From assembly GCA_028023455.1 (NCBI GenBank), contig JAQFVV010006208.1, positions 8,230,963-8,294,962 of the forward strand: a DNA stretch of 64,000 bases, read 5' to 3'. The notes beneath the pieces were generated by a model. That model saw only the letters and a list, made by a program, of their open reading frames with translations, ran no database searches and was not told the DNA's origin. Of the stretch, positions 1 to 10,995 are shown in pieces. Position numbers and translations under genes: made by a program. Source of the DNA: Epiperipatus broadwayi (taxonomy: Eukaryota > Onychophora > Udeonychophora > Euonychophora > Peripatidae). How positions within the stretch are numbered: the stretch's first letter is position 1; every line of letters starts with the position of its first letter.

Positions 1-180
1 AACTAACAATTATAACCAAATTTATCATCATTATTCATTCTTTCATTCATTGTCTTTCATTTTAATCCATCAATCATTTAGATTAGTTCAGGCACAATCA
101 TTGTGATCTCTCAGATCACCAATCTTTTCTCTCTACTAACTGCAGCAATGGGTTTGTGTTTTTATTCAATCATATTTTTC

Positions 181-870
181 TTCTGGAAGTTATAATTGAT
201 TATTTATTAGTCTGCTTTTAAAACATATTGTATTTGCCTGATTAATAAGGTTTCTTTAAACTTCTTTGTATTATTAATTTCACTCTCCTTGATCAAGTTA
301 TAATCTTTAGTGTCTATAGAAACATATCAGACCATAGATAAAGGTGATACTACTTTTGCTGTTAAAGTAGGTTGCCATGACTACAGGTTAAGATTGTTGA
401 TTGCTTATGGATTGATTGTTATCATCTACATTTATATACCTATTAAAGCCTTGAGTAATTGGCTTTAGTGTCTTAATAAATATATACCCTATATGGAATT
501 TGGAAGTTACAAATGACTAGTTATTTATCTGCTTTTAGAATCTGGAAGTTATAATTGACTATTTATTTTTATTTTTTTCATATGTCAAATGCATTAACCA
601 GGAAGTGAACTCAGGCCAGCTGTTTGGAAGGCAGCTATCCTAACCACTAGACCATCAACGCTTGACTAATAGATTATTTATTAGTCTGCTTTCAGAACAG
701 GCTATATTTGCTGATTGAGGTTTGTTTAAACTTCTTTGCATTATTAATCTTTAGTGTCTGTATAAATATATCAGACGATAGATAATGGTGGTACCACCTT
801 TATTGTTTAAGGATGTTGCCATGACTACAGCCTGAGATTGTTGATAGCTTAAGAGTTGATTGTTATCTTA
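181..870. repeat. Direct duplication of a ~250-bp segment, second copy interrupted
   Basis: The segment from 181 to about 430 recurs at 541-870 with the same order of landmarks: CTGGAAGTTATAATTGA, TTTATTAGTCTGCTTT, a TTTAGTGTCT box, and GTTGCCATGACTACAG near the end. The second copy is interrupted by a tRNA-like SINE. I recognise no coding capacity in either copy. Confidence 0.7.
585..667 (-). mobile_element. SG SINE: tRNA-Gly(UCC)-like short retroposon
   Basis: Read on the minus strand, this is a tRNA-sized block. It has a 7-bp acceptor-like pairing (GCGTTGA with TTAATGC, including G-U pairs), an A-box region TGGTCTAGTGGTTAG, an anticodon loop CTTCCAA (anticodon TCC, glycine) and a TTC-containing T loop. 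The head is followed by TTTGACATATG and a run of A. The T-stem has a mismatch and TTCGA has become TTCAC, so it is unlikely to be a working tRNA gene. Five related copies lie in the window. Confidence 0.75.
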
Positions 871-1794
871 CTTCAATTTTTGTTTTCTGAATTTTGCCTT
901 TGTTTTTATATCAACTTTTTTGGTTCTATTTCACTTGTGGGATTCAAATGGCCGCCCACATTTCAAAATGCCTATAAATGATGATGATAAATGGTAACTA
1001 GTAAAATCTGGTTATACTTTATTTGCAGAATTAAGAAAAATAAAAGATTGAAATGTTGATTAAATACAAGACAAAGAGATTCACTAGTCAGTAATGGTAT
1101 ACTGGGATCTGTGGAGTGCTTAAGCAAAGTTCCAATGGTCAAAGATTGATGTCCAAGTAGTGAATAGAAAACCTTATGGGAATCAAAGTTTAGCTTTGGT
1201 AGAATGCAATTGCCACATGAGAAATATATTTGATCATAAAAATGGACATATAGAGTGTAATTCTATCAATGCCTCAACAAATGATCCAAAAATTCAAACT
1301 CAGACTTTGATGGTAGAAAAATATCTTAAACAGAGAACACATCTAGAAATAATTTTTCTTTTGAGAGGGAAAATATTGTCATTCAATAGTCATAACAAGT
1401 AAAATGTAGGTACAAAATAGTGATAGAAGTGAAAATGAGAACATAAGAGTTTGTTGTTAATGCGAGATAAAGAAACCCAACAGATTTTGCGCCATAATAA
1501 AATTGAATAAACAAAATTGTTTTTTTAGAATTATTCACTCATTAAAGGCATAATTTGACTATAAAGTAATTATATTTGGGAAAACACATGAACAGATTTT
1601 AAAAAATGTAAAGAGGAGGATAGAGAACCAGAATTGTCTCATCCAAGTTTTTCTTTTTCTTTTGATATAAAATTATCGCAAAAATACTACCAGCTGTAGA
1701 AAGACGAAACAATGACTTTTTAAGAAGATGAATCTGACCCAAGGGCAATCAAGTGAAGAATATCAAATGGAGAGTAGAATTTAGATATGATAAT
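871..1794. other. No gene recognised; one 80-codon ORF without family signature
   Basis: This stretch holds an ATG-started open frame at 1160-1402 (+) with a few Cys and His residues but no motif I can assign. It has no splice-site support and no repeat similarity to the rest of the window. It is probably degenerate intergenic or intronic DNA. Confidence 0.3.
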
Positions 1795-1944
1795 ATTGTA
1801 ACGATCCGGAGAAACACTTAACGTCATCTGCACTACGGGGCGCCATCTAGGCATTTGAACCTAGAAAAATTTATAAAATAGGCAGATACGTAAGTCAAAA
1901 AAAAAATTTTTTTTTTTAAATATTTTGGTTCCGGTCGTTACAAT
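1795..1944. mobile_element. Small terminal-inverted-repeat element (~150 bp)
   Basis: The left end reads ATTGTAACGATCCGG and the right end CCGGTCGTTACAAT, so the ends are inverted repeats apart from a single-base indel. The interior holds a GC-richer block (CTACGGGGCGCCATCTAGG) and an A/T homopolymer stretch. I saw no convincing target duplication. A short solo LTR (TG...CA ends) is an alternative. Confidence 0.5.
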
Positions 1945-1949
1945 GGCCC

Positions 1950-2215
1950 CACAATATGTTGGACTATTTCCATCATCTATCATTAAAGGTTGAATGTCAG
2001 AGAATTTTAAACTTTATTTATTTAAACTTTTCAGATATAAACAATTGTTAGTAATAATACACAAATAGATAACATGGGTTAGTAGATTACACAATGTTTT
2101 AAGTGGTATTATTATCCCCTCTTATTTAAAGTGTTGATAGCCTGACCAGTGACAACATTAGCCTGGGAGCTGAACTAACACCTTTAGATTCTTGAATATT
2201 GACTTTTAAGGCACC
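1950..2215 (-). mobile_element. SD SINE, minus copy (tRNA-derived, head truncated)
   Basis: On the minus strand this matches the SD family body: a B-box-like GTTCAGCTCCC, the shared CACTGGTCAGGC block, a variable box near AATAATACC, a TTTAAATAAA tract and the 3' end GATGGAAATAGTCC. It lacks the A-box half seen in the copy at 3381. It forms an inverted pair with that copy. Confidence 0.7.
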
Positions 2216-2225
2216 TGGGTCTCTT

Positions 2226-3380
2226 TTTACGCGGACTTATTTAACACGATTTTGAAGTTATGCGATTCATGTTTCACTGGAAGTAGAACTCCGATAATGC
2301 ACTATTACCTTAAATAATAAATTTCACGCACTTACATTATATTGAAAGTAATAGCACATTATTGGAATTCGACTTTCATCTTAGTAATTTCAATATTTTC
2401 AGTGCTTTATAATAGTAAGATTTTATGCAATAATGAAATTAAAATTATGATTTCCACATTTTATGTATACACACATTCAATTTTACAAGATTATAATGTA
2501 AATTTGTTCAAACATTGTGCGTGTTAATTTTGCATTTTAAATCACATTCTGTTTTTGCTTTTTAAAAAAGAACGTAATCAATATTAATCATTTAGTGTCC
2601 ACAAGTTTATTTTTAAAAAGTGAGTAATAGCAGTGGGCATAATTAAATTTGACAATTAAAAATTAAAATCTGATTTTTAATTGTAATTAACAATTTAAAA
2701 ATTACTTACGGTGACTTGAAATTAATGTGATGTAAAACGAAATTTGATTTTTAAACGGAATTGAAAATTAAAAAATTAAAGACAAAAATAAGAATTTAAT
2801 TTTTAGTTGTTAGGTTCATAAACAATTAATAAAATCATCGTCTCAAAGATTAATTATGTTGTCACCAGTAAACCATTTTTAAGAGTGACATTGGCACTAG
2901 TTGAATTTTCTCTTGTGAAGAATCTGATTGTTTACCAGTTTGCAAATGAACCTGTTTATCGGCAAATAGCAATAATAATTAAAACGTGTATAAAAAATGT
3001 AAATTACTGTAAATTATGCATAAAAATGTATTGTTTTGAATAAAATTAAATATTATAGTTAAAAAAAGTTTGTCTTGTATCAATTTTTTTCAAATTTGAA
3101 ATTTTTTATTAATCATATTTTATTTCCTTATTTTTTTTTTTGCGCGAATTTTAAAGTAATTTTACATTGGTGCTTTGCTTTTATGCGAATTTTGAAAAAT
3201 CACAGACCGCATCCCCCCTTTTTTCAATGTAAGTTAGTCAATTTTTGCGCGATTTCATTTGCGCATGTTTTCTGAGGAACCTATCTGTCGTGTAAAACGA
3301 GACCCAGGTGTATTCTGTTTAAGGCAATAATCAATACCCAAAAAGATTATTATATGAAATTTCTACTGACTATTGTTTTT
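2226..3380. other. Spacer between inverted SINE copies, no gene seen
   Basis: This is very AT-rich sequence. CCTGGGTCTC near 2225 and GAGACCCAGG near 3300 are inverted copies, so the inverted arrangement extends slightly beyond the SINEs. The GC-richer patch at 3140-3260 (GCGCGAATTTT, AAAATCACAG) has echoes near 13.87 kb and 19.4 kb, so it is probably another dispersed repeat. Confidence 0.4.
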
Positions 3381-3662
3381 GATAGAATGGCTCAGCTGGT
3401 TAGGGTGTTGACTTCAAATGTGATATTTCAAGAATCTAAAGGTATAAGTTCGGCTCCTAGAAAATATTGTCACTGGTCAGGCCAGCAACACCTGAAGCAG
3501 AGGGGGTAATAATACCGCTCAAAACATTGTGTAATTTACTAGCCTGTGTTATTTGTAGGTTATTACTAACAGTTGTTTGTATTTGAAAATTTAAATAAAG
3601 TTTAAAACTTTCTGACATTCAACATTTAATGATAGATGATGGAAATAGTCCAATGTATTATA
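3381..3662 (+). mobile_element. SD SINE, tRNA-derived, best-preserved copy
   Basis: The head reads ATGGCTCAGCTGGTTAGG (A box, TRGCNNAGNNGG pattern). About 55 bases later comes TATAAGTTCGGCTCC (B box, GTTCRANTCC pattern), so a polymerase III split promoter is visible. The body has a conserved CACTGGTCAGGCCAGC block and ends with ATAAAGTTTAAAACTTTCTG and GATGGAAATAGTCC. Copies lie at 1950, 24102 and 60350. It has no coding capacity and presumably depends on a LINE partner. Confidence 0.8.
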
Positions 3663-3670
3663 TCATCACA

Positions 3671-4123
3671 AATTTTTAGAAAATATCAACGGTAGAATTC
3701 TTTAGTATATGCCTCCCCCCCCCCCCCGATATTTCCCAAAGTTATTATAAGTCAAAAATCTTATATAGAAATGAGCAACTGTAATGTATTTTTATAGCAT
3801 AAGCAATTAATTCTGTAACCACATTCAAAATGCATCATAAACTTTGAATATCTGATAATAATGCTAAAAAAATTTAAATTGAAAACAAGTGTTAATTAAT
3901 GTATAAAATTTTACTGCCTACATTATTAATAAAACACATGATCTTGTGTGTAAATATAATTTGTTTATTAAAAAACACAGTACAATTATTGTATTTTTTT
4001 AACAGTAATTTTAAACATTTTATTGAAAATCCCATAAAATATCAACATCCTATTGAATCTTTTTTTATTAATTAAATTAAAATAAAGCAAGTTTTTTTTT
4101 AGTCAATACAATATATTAAATCA
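3671..4123. other. AT-rich spacer, no gene seen
   Basis: Contains a 13-base C run near 3715 and otherwise low-complexity A/T sequence. I see no ORF, tRNA or repeat-family member here. Confidence 0.4.
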
Positions 4124-5279
4124 AATATCAAATCACTCTCCAAATGATGTTAGGAAATTTCAACTACACCCTCTATGAATATATATATAAATCCAATTTT
4201 CAACTATAATATCAACTATCAAATCACTCTCCAAATGTTAAAAAATTTCAGCTACGCCCTCTATGAATACATATATAAAAGTCTGACTCTCAAATAGCCA
4301 GTCCAGAAAGGTATCTCTTTGAACTGTAAATTGCAGTTCAAAGGGGTACTTTTTTGGATTGGCTGTTTGAAAATCAGACTTTTATATATATATTCATAGA
4401 GGGTTTAGTTGAAATTTTTTAACTTTTGGGTCAAGTTTCTATATAAGAGATGCAAAAAGTTCGCTAGATTACAATTTATGGATAATAAAAGAATAGCCAA
4501 AAATAGTATTTAACTGGGTTACGAGTAAAGGACAGGCAACAAGATGGGTGCAAAAGGTAGTATGGTATGCAGAAGATTTGGATAAAGACTTTATGTTAGT
4601 CTATTTCTACAAAAGGTGGGGTGATTGTGTTAAGAGAATTGTTGAATGTTATAGTGGCAAGAAATGGGATAGAAGAATAGAGGTATTATTAAAGAAAATA
4701 GGGAGTTGGAGAGATGGAGAGCTAGTATGGAGAACAAAAAGAGTTTAAATATATATAGAAGTAAACAGAATATTGAGTGCAAGTTAACTTATGATGGCAA
4801 CAAAAGTAGTTTACTGTTTAAGGCTTGAACAGGATCTTTAGCAACAAGGGAATACACACATAAATGGAAAAATATGGGTTAGTTTGCAAGTTATGTAAGG
4901 AAGGCATAAAAAATATTAGAGATCTGTTAATTGGATGAAAATGCCTGTAAGCAGAAAGAGTACAAATAATGAAGTTGTGGGGAGGAATAAATATAAACAA
5001 AGTAATTGCACAGAAAGTGGGTTCATGTTTTTTTATGCTGGGTTTGGGGGAAGATAAGGGGGATTTAGACATAAAGGCCATAGAGATGACACAGATTATG
5101 TTATGGAAATGGGATGGAGTAGCATAGAGAAGAATATGGGAAAAACTTAGGGTGGGGAATGGAAAGGGAAGGTGACTAACAGGTTTTCCTGGGCCATAGT
5201 GACTGAAAGATTCCTGACTTCGAAAAAGGAGAAGCCATAGCCATTGCATCGCATCACATTTGGAGAGTAATTTGATATT
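4124..5279. mobile_element. E-family palindromic MITE-like element, split by a LINE
   Basis: The left part (4124-4427) is two AATCACTCTCCAAATG arms around a palindrome centred near 4329 (TTTGAACTG / CAGTTCAAA). The last piece, ATTTGGAGAGTAATTTGATA, appears only at about 5257-5279, after 830 bp of LINE. Joined, they give the same end as the intact copy at 5497-5703. No hammerhead core is present, unlike in the HH families. Confidence 0.65.
4428..5256 (+). pseudogene. LK LINE 3' fragment (5'-truncated, CCHC-knuckle type)
   Basis: This is the C-terminal part of the same LINE family as the long minus copy at 7-9.8 kb. The start corresponds to the WSSFYMRD region. It contains DCVKRIVECYSGKKWDRR and a damaged knuckle (CKLCKEGIKNIRDLL, with the usual His changed to Asp and a stop following). 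It ends in a CATCGCATCAC-like 3' tail. Frameshifts break the frame. It lies inside an E-family MITE, so it is the younger of the two. Confidence 0.8.
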
Positions 5280-5496
5280 TAATTTCAGTTAGTGTTACTG
5301 CACTGAAATTATTTCTTATAATATTTCTATTTAGGAGTTTGCCAAGATTAAAATGACTAAACTTTGGTGTTTAATTGATATATATACATTAAACATGTTT
5401 GTTTATAAGCAATTCAAGGTCATTGCTTCTTCAAATTTCATGCTCTTTATTTGAATTCATCAGTTTTTCAATACTTAATATCACTGCAGCTTAGAG

Positions 5497-5703
5497 TTTC
5501 AAGAGATACTTTTTTGGATTGGCTGTTTGAGAATTGAACTTTTATATATGTATTCAGAGAGGGCATAATTGGAATTTCTCAACATTTGGAGAGTGATTTG
5601 ATAATTGATATTATGGTTGAGAATTGGGCTTTTATATATGTAATCATAGAGGGCGTAATTGGAATTTCTTAACATTTGGAGAGCGATTTGATAGTTGTTG
5701 TAT
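5497..5703. mobile_element. E-family MITE-like copies
   Basis: Two successive units share TTTATATATGTA, AGAGGGC(A/G)TAATTGGAATTTCT and AACATTTGGAGAG(T/C)GATTTGAT. This is the inverted arm of the element at 4124. The function is unknown and it is non-coding. Confidence 0.6.
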
Positions 5704-5792
5704 TTTCATATGTCAAAGAGTTGACCGGGAAGCGAAACCGGGCCAGCTGCTTGGAAGGCAGCAATGCTAACCGCTAGGCCACTAACGCTTGA
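5704..5792 (-). mobile_element. SG SINE, tRNA-Gly(UCC)-like
   Basis: The minus strand shows GCGTTAGTGGCCTAGCGGTT (acceptor and A-box side), the anticodon loop CTTCCAA and CCGGTTTCGCTTCCCGG (T arm). A TTTGACATATG tail precedes a short A run. The T arm is better paired than in the 585 copy. It is more tRNA-like but still associated with the SINE tail. Confidence 0.75.
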
Positions 5793-6364
5793 CTGGAAAT
5801 TTGATAGTTGATATCAAATTTCCGCTAGAATTATGCACTGGGGTTAATAGATTGTATGTATTTTCTAATTTGTTTTATCAATATTACGTAATAAGAAAAT
5901 TTTTAATTTTTTTTCCAGCAAAATGAAATATCACACTTTATCTAACATAGTAGTCATATTGCTTGTATAAACAATTTTAATGTGATTATTAAAATGGCAT
6001 CCAATAAAATAAAAGTTAAATAAATTTAATGTAATGTATGGTACACATATATTTTTAGTGCAATTTATTACCGTATGCTATTAATTTTTTGTTTGTTTTT
6101 AATTGAGTAACGAATACAGTTATTTATGAATGTTGTCTTTTTATCTAATGATAACATAATAATGAGTACTATTTTTTTTTTAATAATGAATATAAATTGA
6201 TAATGGTTTAAATAGCGAGTCCTTCATGTAAAACATCTCATATGAGAGTAAAAATCACAGAATATAAGATCAAAATATTTAAAAAAAGTTTGCATACTGT
6301 GAGAAAAAAACATGAAGATGAATAAACATAGTGAAAGTGATGAACTTACTTTTAATTAAATATA
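5793..6364. other. AT-rich spacer, no gene seen
   Basis: Low-complexity A/T sequence with short homopolymers. I found no ORF, RNA gene or repeat-family member that I can support. Confidence 0.4.
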
Positions 6365-6690
6365 TAAACATCACATGACAAACATCTCTTATGCTAGCAT
6401 ATAACTGTTATTAGACAGGCAAAACTCTCCATACAGTAGTGCCACCCTGTGCCAACCAGAATAATCAATGGGTTCCAGAAGGCTTATGCATAAAATACCC
6501 ATCTAGTGCATATTCATCCTAAGATCTAGGTGCAGTGCTTTCAGTTCCAAGATTCCTCACTGACGAAGGCCACAAGCCAAAAACTAGTCTGGAGATATTG
6601 GATGAGTAGGCACTAGATGGGGATTTTATGTACAAGCCTTCTGGCATCCACAGGGTGGCACTACTATATGGTAAGTTTTGCCTGTTTAAT
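6365..6690 (+). mobile_element. HH1 element (hammerhead-bearing foldback)
   Basis: Long inverted arms begin AACATCACATGA and ACAGGCAAAACTCTCC and end GTTTTGCCTGT. Between them are the family boxes ATCAATGG, ATAAAAT-CCCATCTAGTGC and a plus-strand hammerhead. The left arm stops short of the ribozyme, so this copy carries one ribozyme only. No protein is encoded. Confidence 0.75.
6547..6601 (+). ncRNA. Type I hammerhead ribozyme, HH1, core mutated
   Basis: Stem I halves CCAA/TTGG and CCTCA/TGGAG flank CTGACGA. Stem II (GGC/GCC) and the palindromic CTAG stem III are present, with TC cleavage. The GAAA of the core reads AAAA (G12 lost), so cleavage is probably impaired. Confidence 0.6.
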
Positions 6691-6986
6691 TAAATTTATC
6701 CATGTCTGGACTGAAAATGAAAATAATAAAAAAATATTTATTTTAATTTTCTAATCATTTTAACTGACTTTTGGCCTTTTTCAGAAATCTATAAATATTT
6801 TACATTTTATTTAAATTATAATAATAAATGTGCTAGTAAATTAAATAGAGAATGAAATAAATATATCAATCATATACAACAGCTATATAAATATATTAAA
6901 AATAATTGTATATAAAAAGCCTTTATTGACACATGGTTTAATGCCTTTTCAAATGTTAAGAATCTTCTAATATTAAAAATCTATTT

Positions 6987-9850
6987 TAATGTTATGTTAT
7001 GTTATGTGATATACTGAGATTCCTCTGAAAGGAAGTCAAGAATCTCTCAGCAATTATGCCCAGAGAAACCTGTTAGCTACTTAATTTTACATTCCCCAGT
7101 CTAAGTTTTCCCATATTCTGCTCCATACCATTTCCACAACATAATCTTTGTCAACTCTATGGCCTTTATATCTAAATCTCCCTTATCTTTTTCCAAACCC
7201 TGCATAAAAACCAATAATCCACTTTCTGTATAATCACTTCTTTCATATTTATTCTTCCATAACTTCATTATATGTGCCCTTTCTGTTTTCAAGCATTTAC
7301 ATTTAATTAACAGATGTCTAATATTTTCTATTCCTTCCTTACATAATTTACAAAATAAATCACCCATATTTTTTTTTATTTACATGTATATTCTCTTGTT
7401 GCTAAAGATCCTGTTCGAGCCTTAAACAATAAACTACTTTCCTTACTATTATCATATATTAACTCACACCTAATATTTTGTTTATTTCTATATATATTTA
7501 AACTTTTTTTACTCTCCATACTAGTTCTCCATCTCTCTAACTCCCTATTCTTTATTAATAAATCTATTCTTTTATCCCATTCCTTACCATTATAACACTC
7601 AACAATCCTCCTAACACAATCATCCCATCTTTTTGTATAAATATACTGATATAAATTCTTTATCCAAATCTTTTGCATACCACATTAACTTTCTCACCCA
7701 TCTTGTTGCCTACCCTTTACTCATAACCCAATTAAATACTATTTTGGCTACTCTTTTATTATCCATAAACTGTAATCTACCAAACATTTTCATTTTACTT
7801 TTTGCATCTCTCATATAAAAACTTGACCATCCCATTTCTCATTGAATTGCTTCCCTTGCTGTCCATACATCTGCATTCAATGCATGTCTTCCTACTTCCC
7901 TTTAAACTTTTTTAAAGTAATTTAATACCTCTTTACTAACATATAATGCATCATTACCATAAGTTAACCCTGCCACTGCAACTCCTTTCCATATAATTCT
8001 AACTACATCATATTTATTAAATGAAAACACTGTTAATTTCTTTATCAATCCCTTTCTTTTCCTTGCTTCATTTATCAATTTTTTCTCCCATTCATCCAAA
8101 TAATTTTTCTGATTACTTAAAATAATTCCCAAATAACTATATCTATTCACCACACTTAACTTAATATCTCCCAATAAAAATTCTACATCTTCTCTTTCTC
8201 CAGTATTAACCATCATTATATTTGATTTTTCTTCACTAAATTTAATCCCCATTTCTTTATCCACCCTTGCACATGTCCTCAGCATAATTTCCATATCTTC
8301 TCTTTTATCTGCACACAAAAATATATCATCCGTAAAAAAAAGCCCTGACAAAATATATACTCCCTTATTACCTATTAATGGTATCTCTATCCCTCTCCTA
8401 ATCTTTCTATTGCTCTTTCCATTTCACCCAAATACAACACAAACAAAATAGGTGACATAGGGCATCCTTGCCTTATTCCCACTCTATTTTTAACTTTAAC
8501 TGATTCTATATTCCCTAATTGATATACATAATAATTATTTTTATATAATTTCTTAATGATATCTATTCAAGCTTCATCCATTCCCAAATTTGCTAAACTT
8601 ATCCATAATCTATTTCTATTTACTCTATCATATGCCTTCTCTATATCTATAAAACTCATATATAACTGTTTACCTGGATTTCTATTCATATCCATAAGTT
8701 GTATAACTACAAATAAACCATCTCCTATATGCCTATCTAATCTAAAACCTCATTGCATTTCCCCTACTACATTATTCCCTTCCATCCATTTTACAATAGC
8801 CACCATATATGAGAAACAGCTGTCGGTCTATAATTATTCAACTTTCTATGATCCTTACCCTTTCCTTTAAATAATAACCTTACTCTTGTATTACTCCAAC
8901 TACTTGGGAAAACTCTATTCTGTGCCATATTATTAAACCAGGATAATAACTTTACTTTTGCCCTATATCCTAAATTCATTACCATCTCTGCTGCCCATCC
9001 ATCTAAACTTTTCGCCTCTCCACTTTTCAATTTCTTCTCTACCTCATTCAGTTCATTTTCTGAAAACCTAATATTCCCATGACTATATGCTTTCATGTTT
9101 TCTATCACTCTATCCTTCACATCTAAAATCTTTTCTATATTCATTACATATCTATTTAAGATTCTCTCTAAATCTTCTCTAGAGCTACACTCTATTCCCT
9201 CATCATCTAGTAATATTATCTCTCTCTCCCTTACATTTCTCCTTTTAATGTAATTCCAAAATTTTTTACTCCCATCTCTTTCACTTTTATTAATATCCTC
9301 CAACTATTTACTATTCAATTTCATTCTCTCTATATAATTATTTATTTTAGCCAACTTCTTCTTTTCTAAGTACTTTTCCCATTTAGCATTATTATCTTTT
9401 TCACTTTCCTTGTTCTTAATAGCACCCTTATATTCTCTACATGCTTCTTTCCTTTCTTTTACACTTTTACTAATTCTCATTTTTTTATTACTTTTATTTT
9501 TCTGAATATTCTCACCTAAAATCCTATTTGCCACTTTTTCTACTTCTTTACACCAGTCCTTACACTCATCCCCAACCCACTCTTCCATGATTTTTTCAAC
9601 TTGTATTTTATACGCTTTCAACTTATTCTTATCATTCACTCCCCATCCACATCTTTCACTATTATTTCTACTTTTATTTCTATTCTCCATCACATTACTA
9701 AACATTTCAATTACAATGAAGTTATGATCACTAGTGCATACTTTTTCTTCATTATCAAACACCTTAATTTTCCGTATTTTATTTATTCCCCCTTTCTCTA
9801 CCAATACATAACAAAATAAAACATCATTAAAATAGAATAAAACCATAACA
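6987..9850 (-). pseudogene. LK LINE: non-LTR retrotransposon ORF2 relic with CCHC knuckle
   Basis: This is the longest copy of the family. In order on the minus strand there is an endonuclease tail with SDHNF, a Lys/Glu-rich linker, a pre-RT segment (SLDGWAAEMVMN, FPSSWSNTRVRLLFKGKG, NYRPTAVS), the RT core (FIDIEKAYDRV, RQGCPMSPILF), then FFTDDIFL, a thumb region (YSYLGIILS) and a C-terminal CxxC...H...C knuckle (CKLCKEGIENIRHLLIKC). The usual FADD has become FTDD but both Asp remain. The frame is broken by a stop near 9304, one or more stops or frameshifts at 8.4-8.8 kb, and another frameshift near 7.37-7.9 kb. The endonuclease N-terminus is missing, so the copy is 5'-truncated. The 3' end finishes in repeated TAACA-type pentamers. 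Clade is unresolved; the zinc knuckle excludes RTE. Confidence 0.85.
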
Positions 9851-9865
9851 ATATACAAAATAAAT

Positions 9866-10285
9866 GCAATTTATCCATTCTATTTTGAACACTTTTTACC
9901 AAAATTTTTTTTATTGTATACATATATGCATACACAATCTTACATTTCGACTGTCCTGCAGTCTTTTTCAGAGCTATAATGTAATGCTCAAATGAAAACA
10001 TGTAACTATATAAATAATACTCTATGCATACACAATCTTACATTTCAACTGTTCTGCAGTCTCCTTCAGAGCTATAATATAATGATCAAATGAAAACATG
10101 TAACTATGTAAATAATACTATATGCATACACAATCTTACATTTCAACTGTCCTGCAGTCTTCTTCAGAGCTATAATATAATAATCAAATTTAAATATGTA
10201 ACTATATAAATAATACTATAAAAAATGTAAGCAAAATTAATAAAATAATAAAAAGTGTTCAAAGTAGAGTGGGTAAATTGCAGTT
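9866..10285 (-). mobile_element. Penelope-like 3' region with inverted flanks
   Basis: GCAATTTATCCATTCT near 9870 and AGAGTGGGTAAATTGC near 10267 are inverted versions of one sequence, each next to GAACACTTTTT or AAAAAGTGTTC. They bracket a three-unit tandem repeat. Partly inverted terminal copies are typical of Penelope-like elements. The GIY-YIG relic starts just beyond the right flank. Confidence 0.5.
9925..10219 (-). repeat. Three-unit 98-bp tandem repeat with a hammerhead-like core
   Basis: Units start at 9925, 10023 and 10121 with TATGCATACACAATCTTAC. On the minus strand each carries a CTGAARR motif, a stem II (GACTG, 5-base loop, CAGTC or CAGTT) and GAAA. Only the unit at 10121-10219 keeps CTGAAGA intact. 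I could not close a convincing stem I or place an NUH cleavage site, so it is hammerhead-like rather than assigned. Confidence 0.6.
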
Positions 10286-10379
10286 ATATAAGATATTACA
10301 GCAAAATAAAGGAAATGGTGATTTTGGTAATATTTCGGAATATACAAAATAAATTATATTATACAACTTTACATAACAT

Positions 10380-10995
10380 TTTATATAATTTTCCATTCAT
10401 TTCCAATTGACCAGTTATTAACTAAATTTATTGAATTTTTGTGAATATTCTTATTATTTAATTTATTTTTAATATATGTCTCAAATATTTGATTTCTCTT
10501 TGGATCTTTAATGTAACATGAAGGTTTAATATTTTTTGTAGCATCTATTTTGTCAATATGTTAAATAATGAATATATAAAGCAGATTTATCATCTTGTCT
10601 ATTAATTGCATTGTTACGTTCTTTGACTCTTAACTCTATTTCCCTGTATGACCATAGTAATTCATATTGCAAGTGTCACAATTAATTTTACACACAATTT
10701 CTTTTTTTTTTGTATTTTATATCATCTCTTAATTTATGATTACCTATTCAATCTTCCAATATTTAATATTTTTTGTGTTTAATAATATATTATAAATTTT
10801 GGGATAATATAAAAAATTGATCTATCACCTACTTTAGATTTCTTAGAATTAAAAAATATATTTCTAATAGGGTTAGCATCCTATCCATAATCTTTTTATA
10901 ATTTAATAAATTGATTCTTTTGTAAATGAGCTACATTTTTGTTGGTATTATATTTATTATTTAAAATTTTTAATAACTGCTATCTTTTGTACCCA
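10380..10995 (-). pseudogene. Penelope-like element GIY-YIG endonuclease relic
   Basis: Minus-strand translation shows IVCKINCDTCNMNYYGHTGK, which matches the Cys-x-x-Cys-x-x-x-YxG-x-TG pattern of the C-terminal GIY-YIG domain of Penelope-like retroelements. It is followed by NNAINRQDDKSALYIH, the usual arginine/histidine-side segment. Several stops and frameshifts are present, and the upstream RT domain is missing where an HH3 element begins. The family's enzyme combines RT with this nuclease to nick the target. It is the only Penelope-type coding trace I found, and it lies next to hammerhead-like repeats. Confidence 0.7.

Noticed and set aside
3715-3727. C run here and G run near 21366
   Set aside because: Simple homopolymers without structural context.
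4818-5249. 143-codon minus-strand ORF
   Set aside because: It is the antisense shadow of an LK LINE fragment whose sense strand matches the other LK copies.
5704-5792. Functional tRNA-Gly gene
   Set aside because: The block carries the same non-tRNA tail and A run as the other SG copies and has stem changes, so a SINE is more likely.
6365-6690. Calling HH1, HH2 and HH3 ordinary DNA-transposon MITEs because of their inverted arms
   Set aside because: They carry hammerhead ribozymes and are flanked by variable 9-14 bp target duplications. I see no matching transposase. The MITE label is kept only for the E family and the two small TIR elements.
9925-10219. Firm hammerhead assignment for the 98-bp repeat units
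   Set aside because: Core and stem II are suggestive, but neither type I nor type III stem I with an NUH site could be closed, so it is reported as hammerhead-like only.
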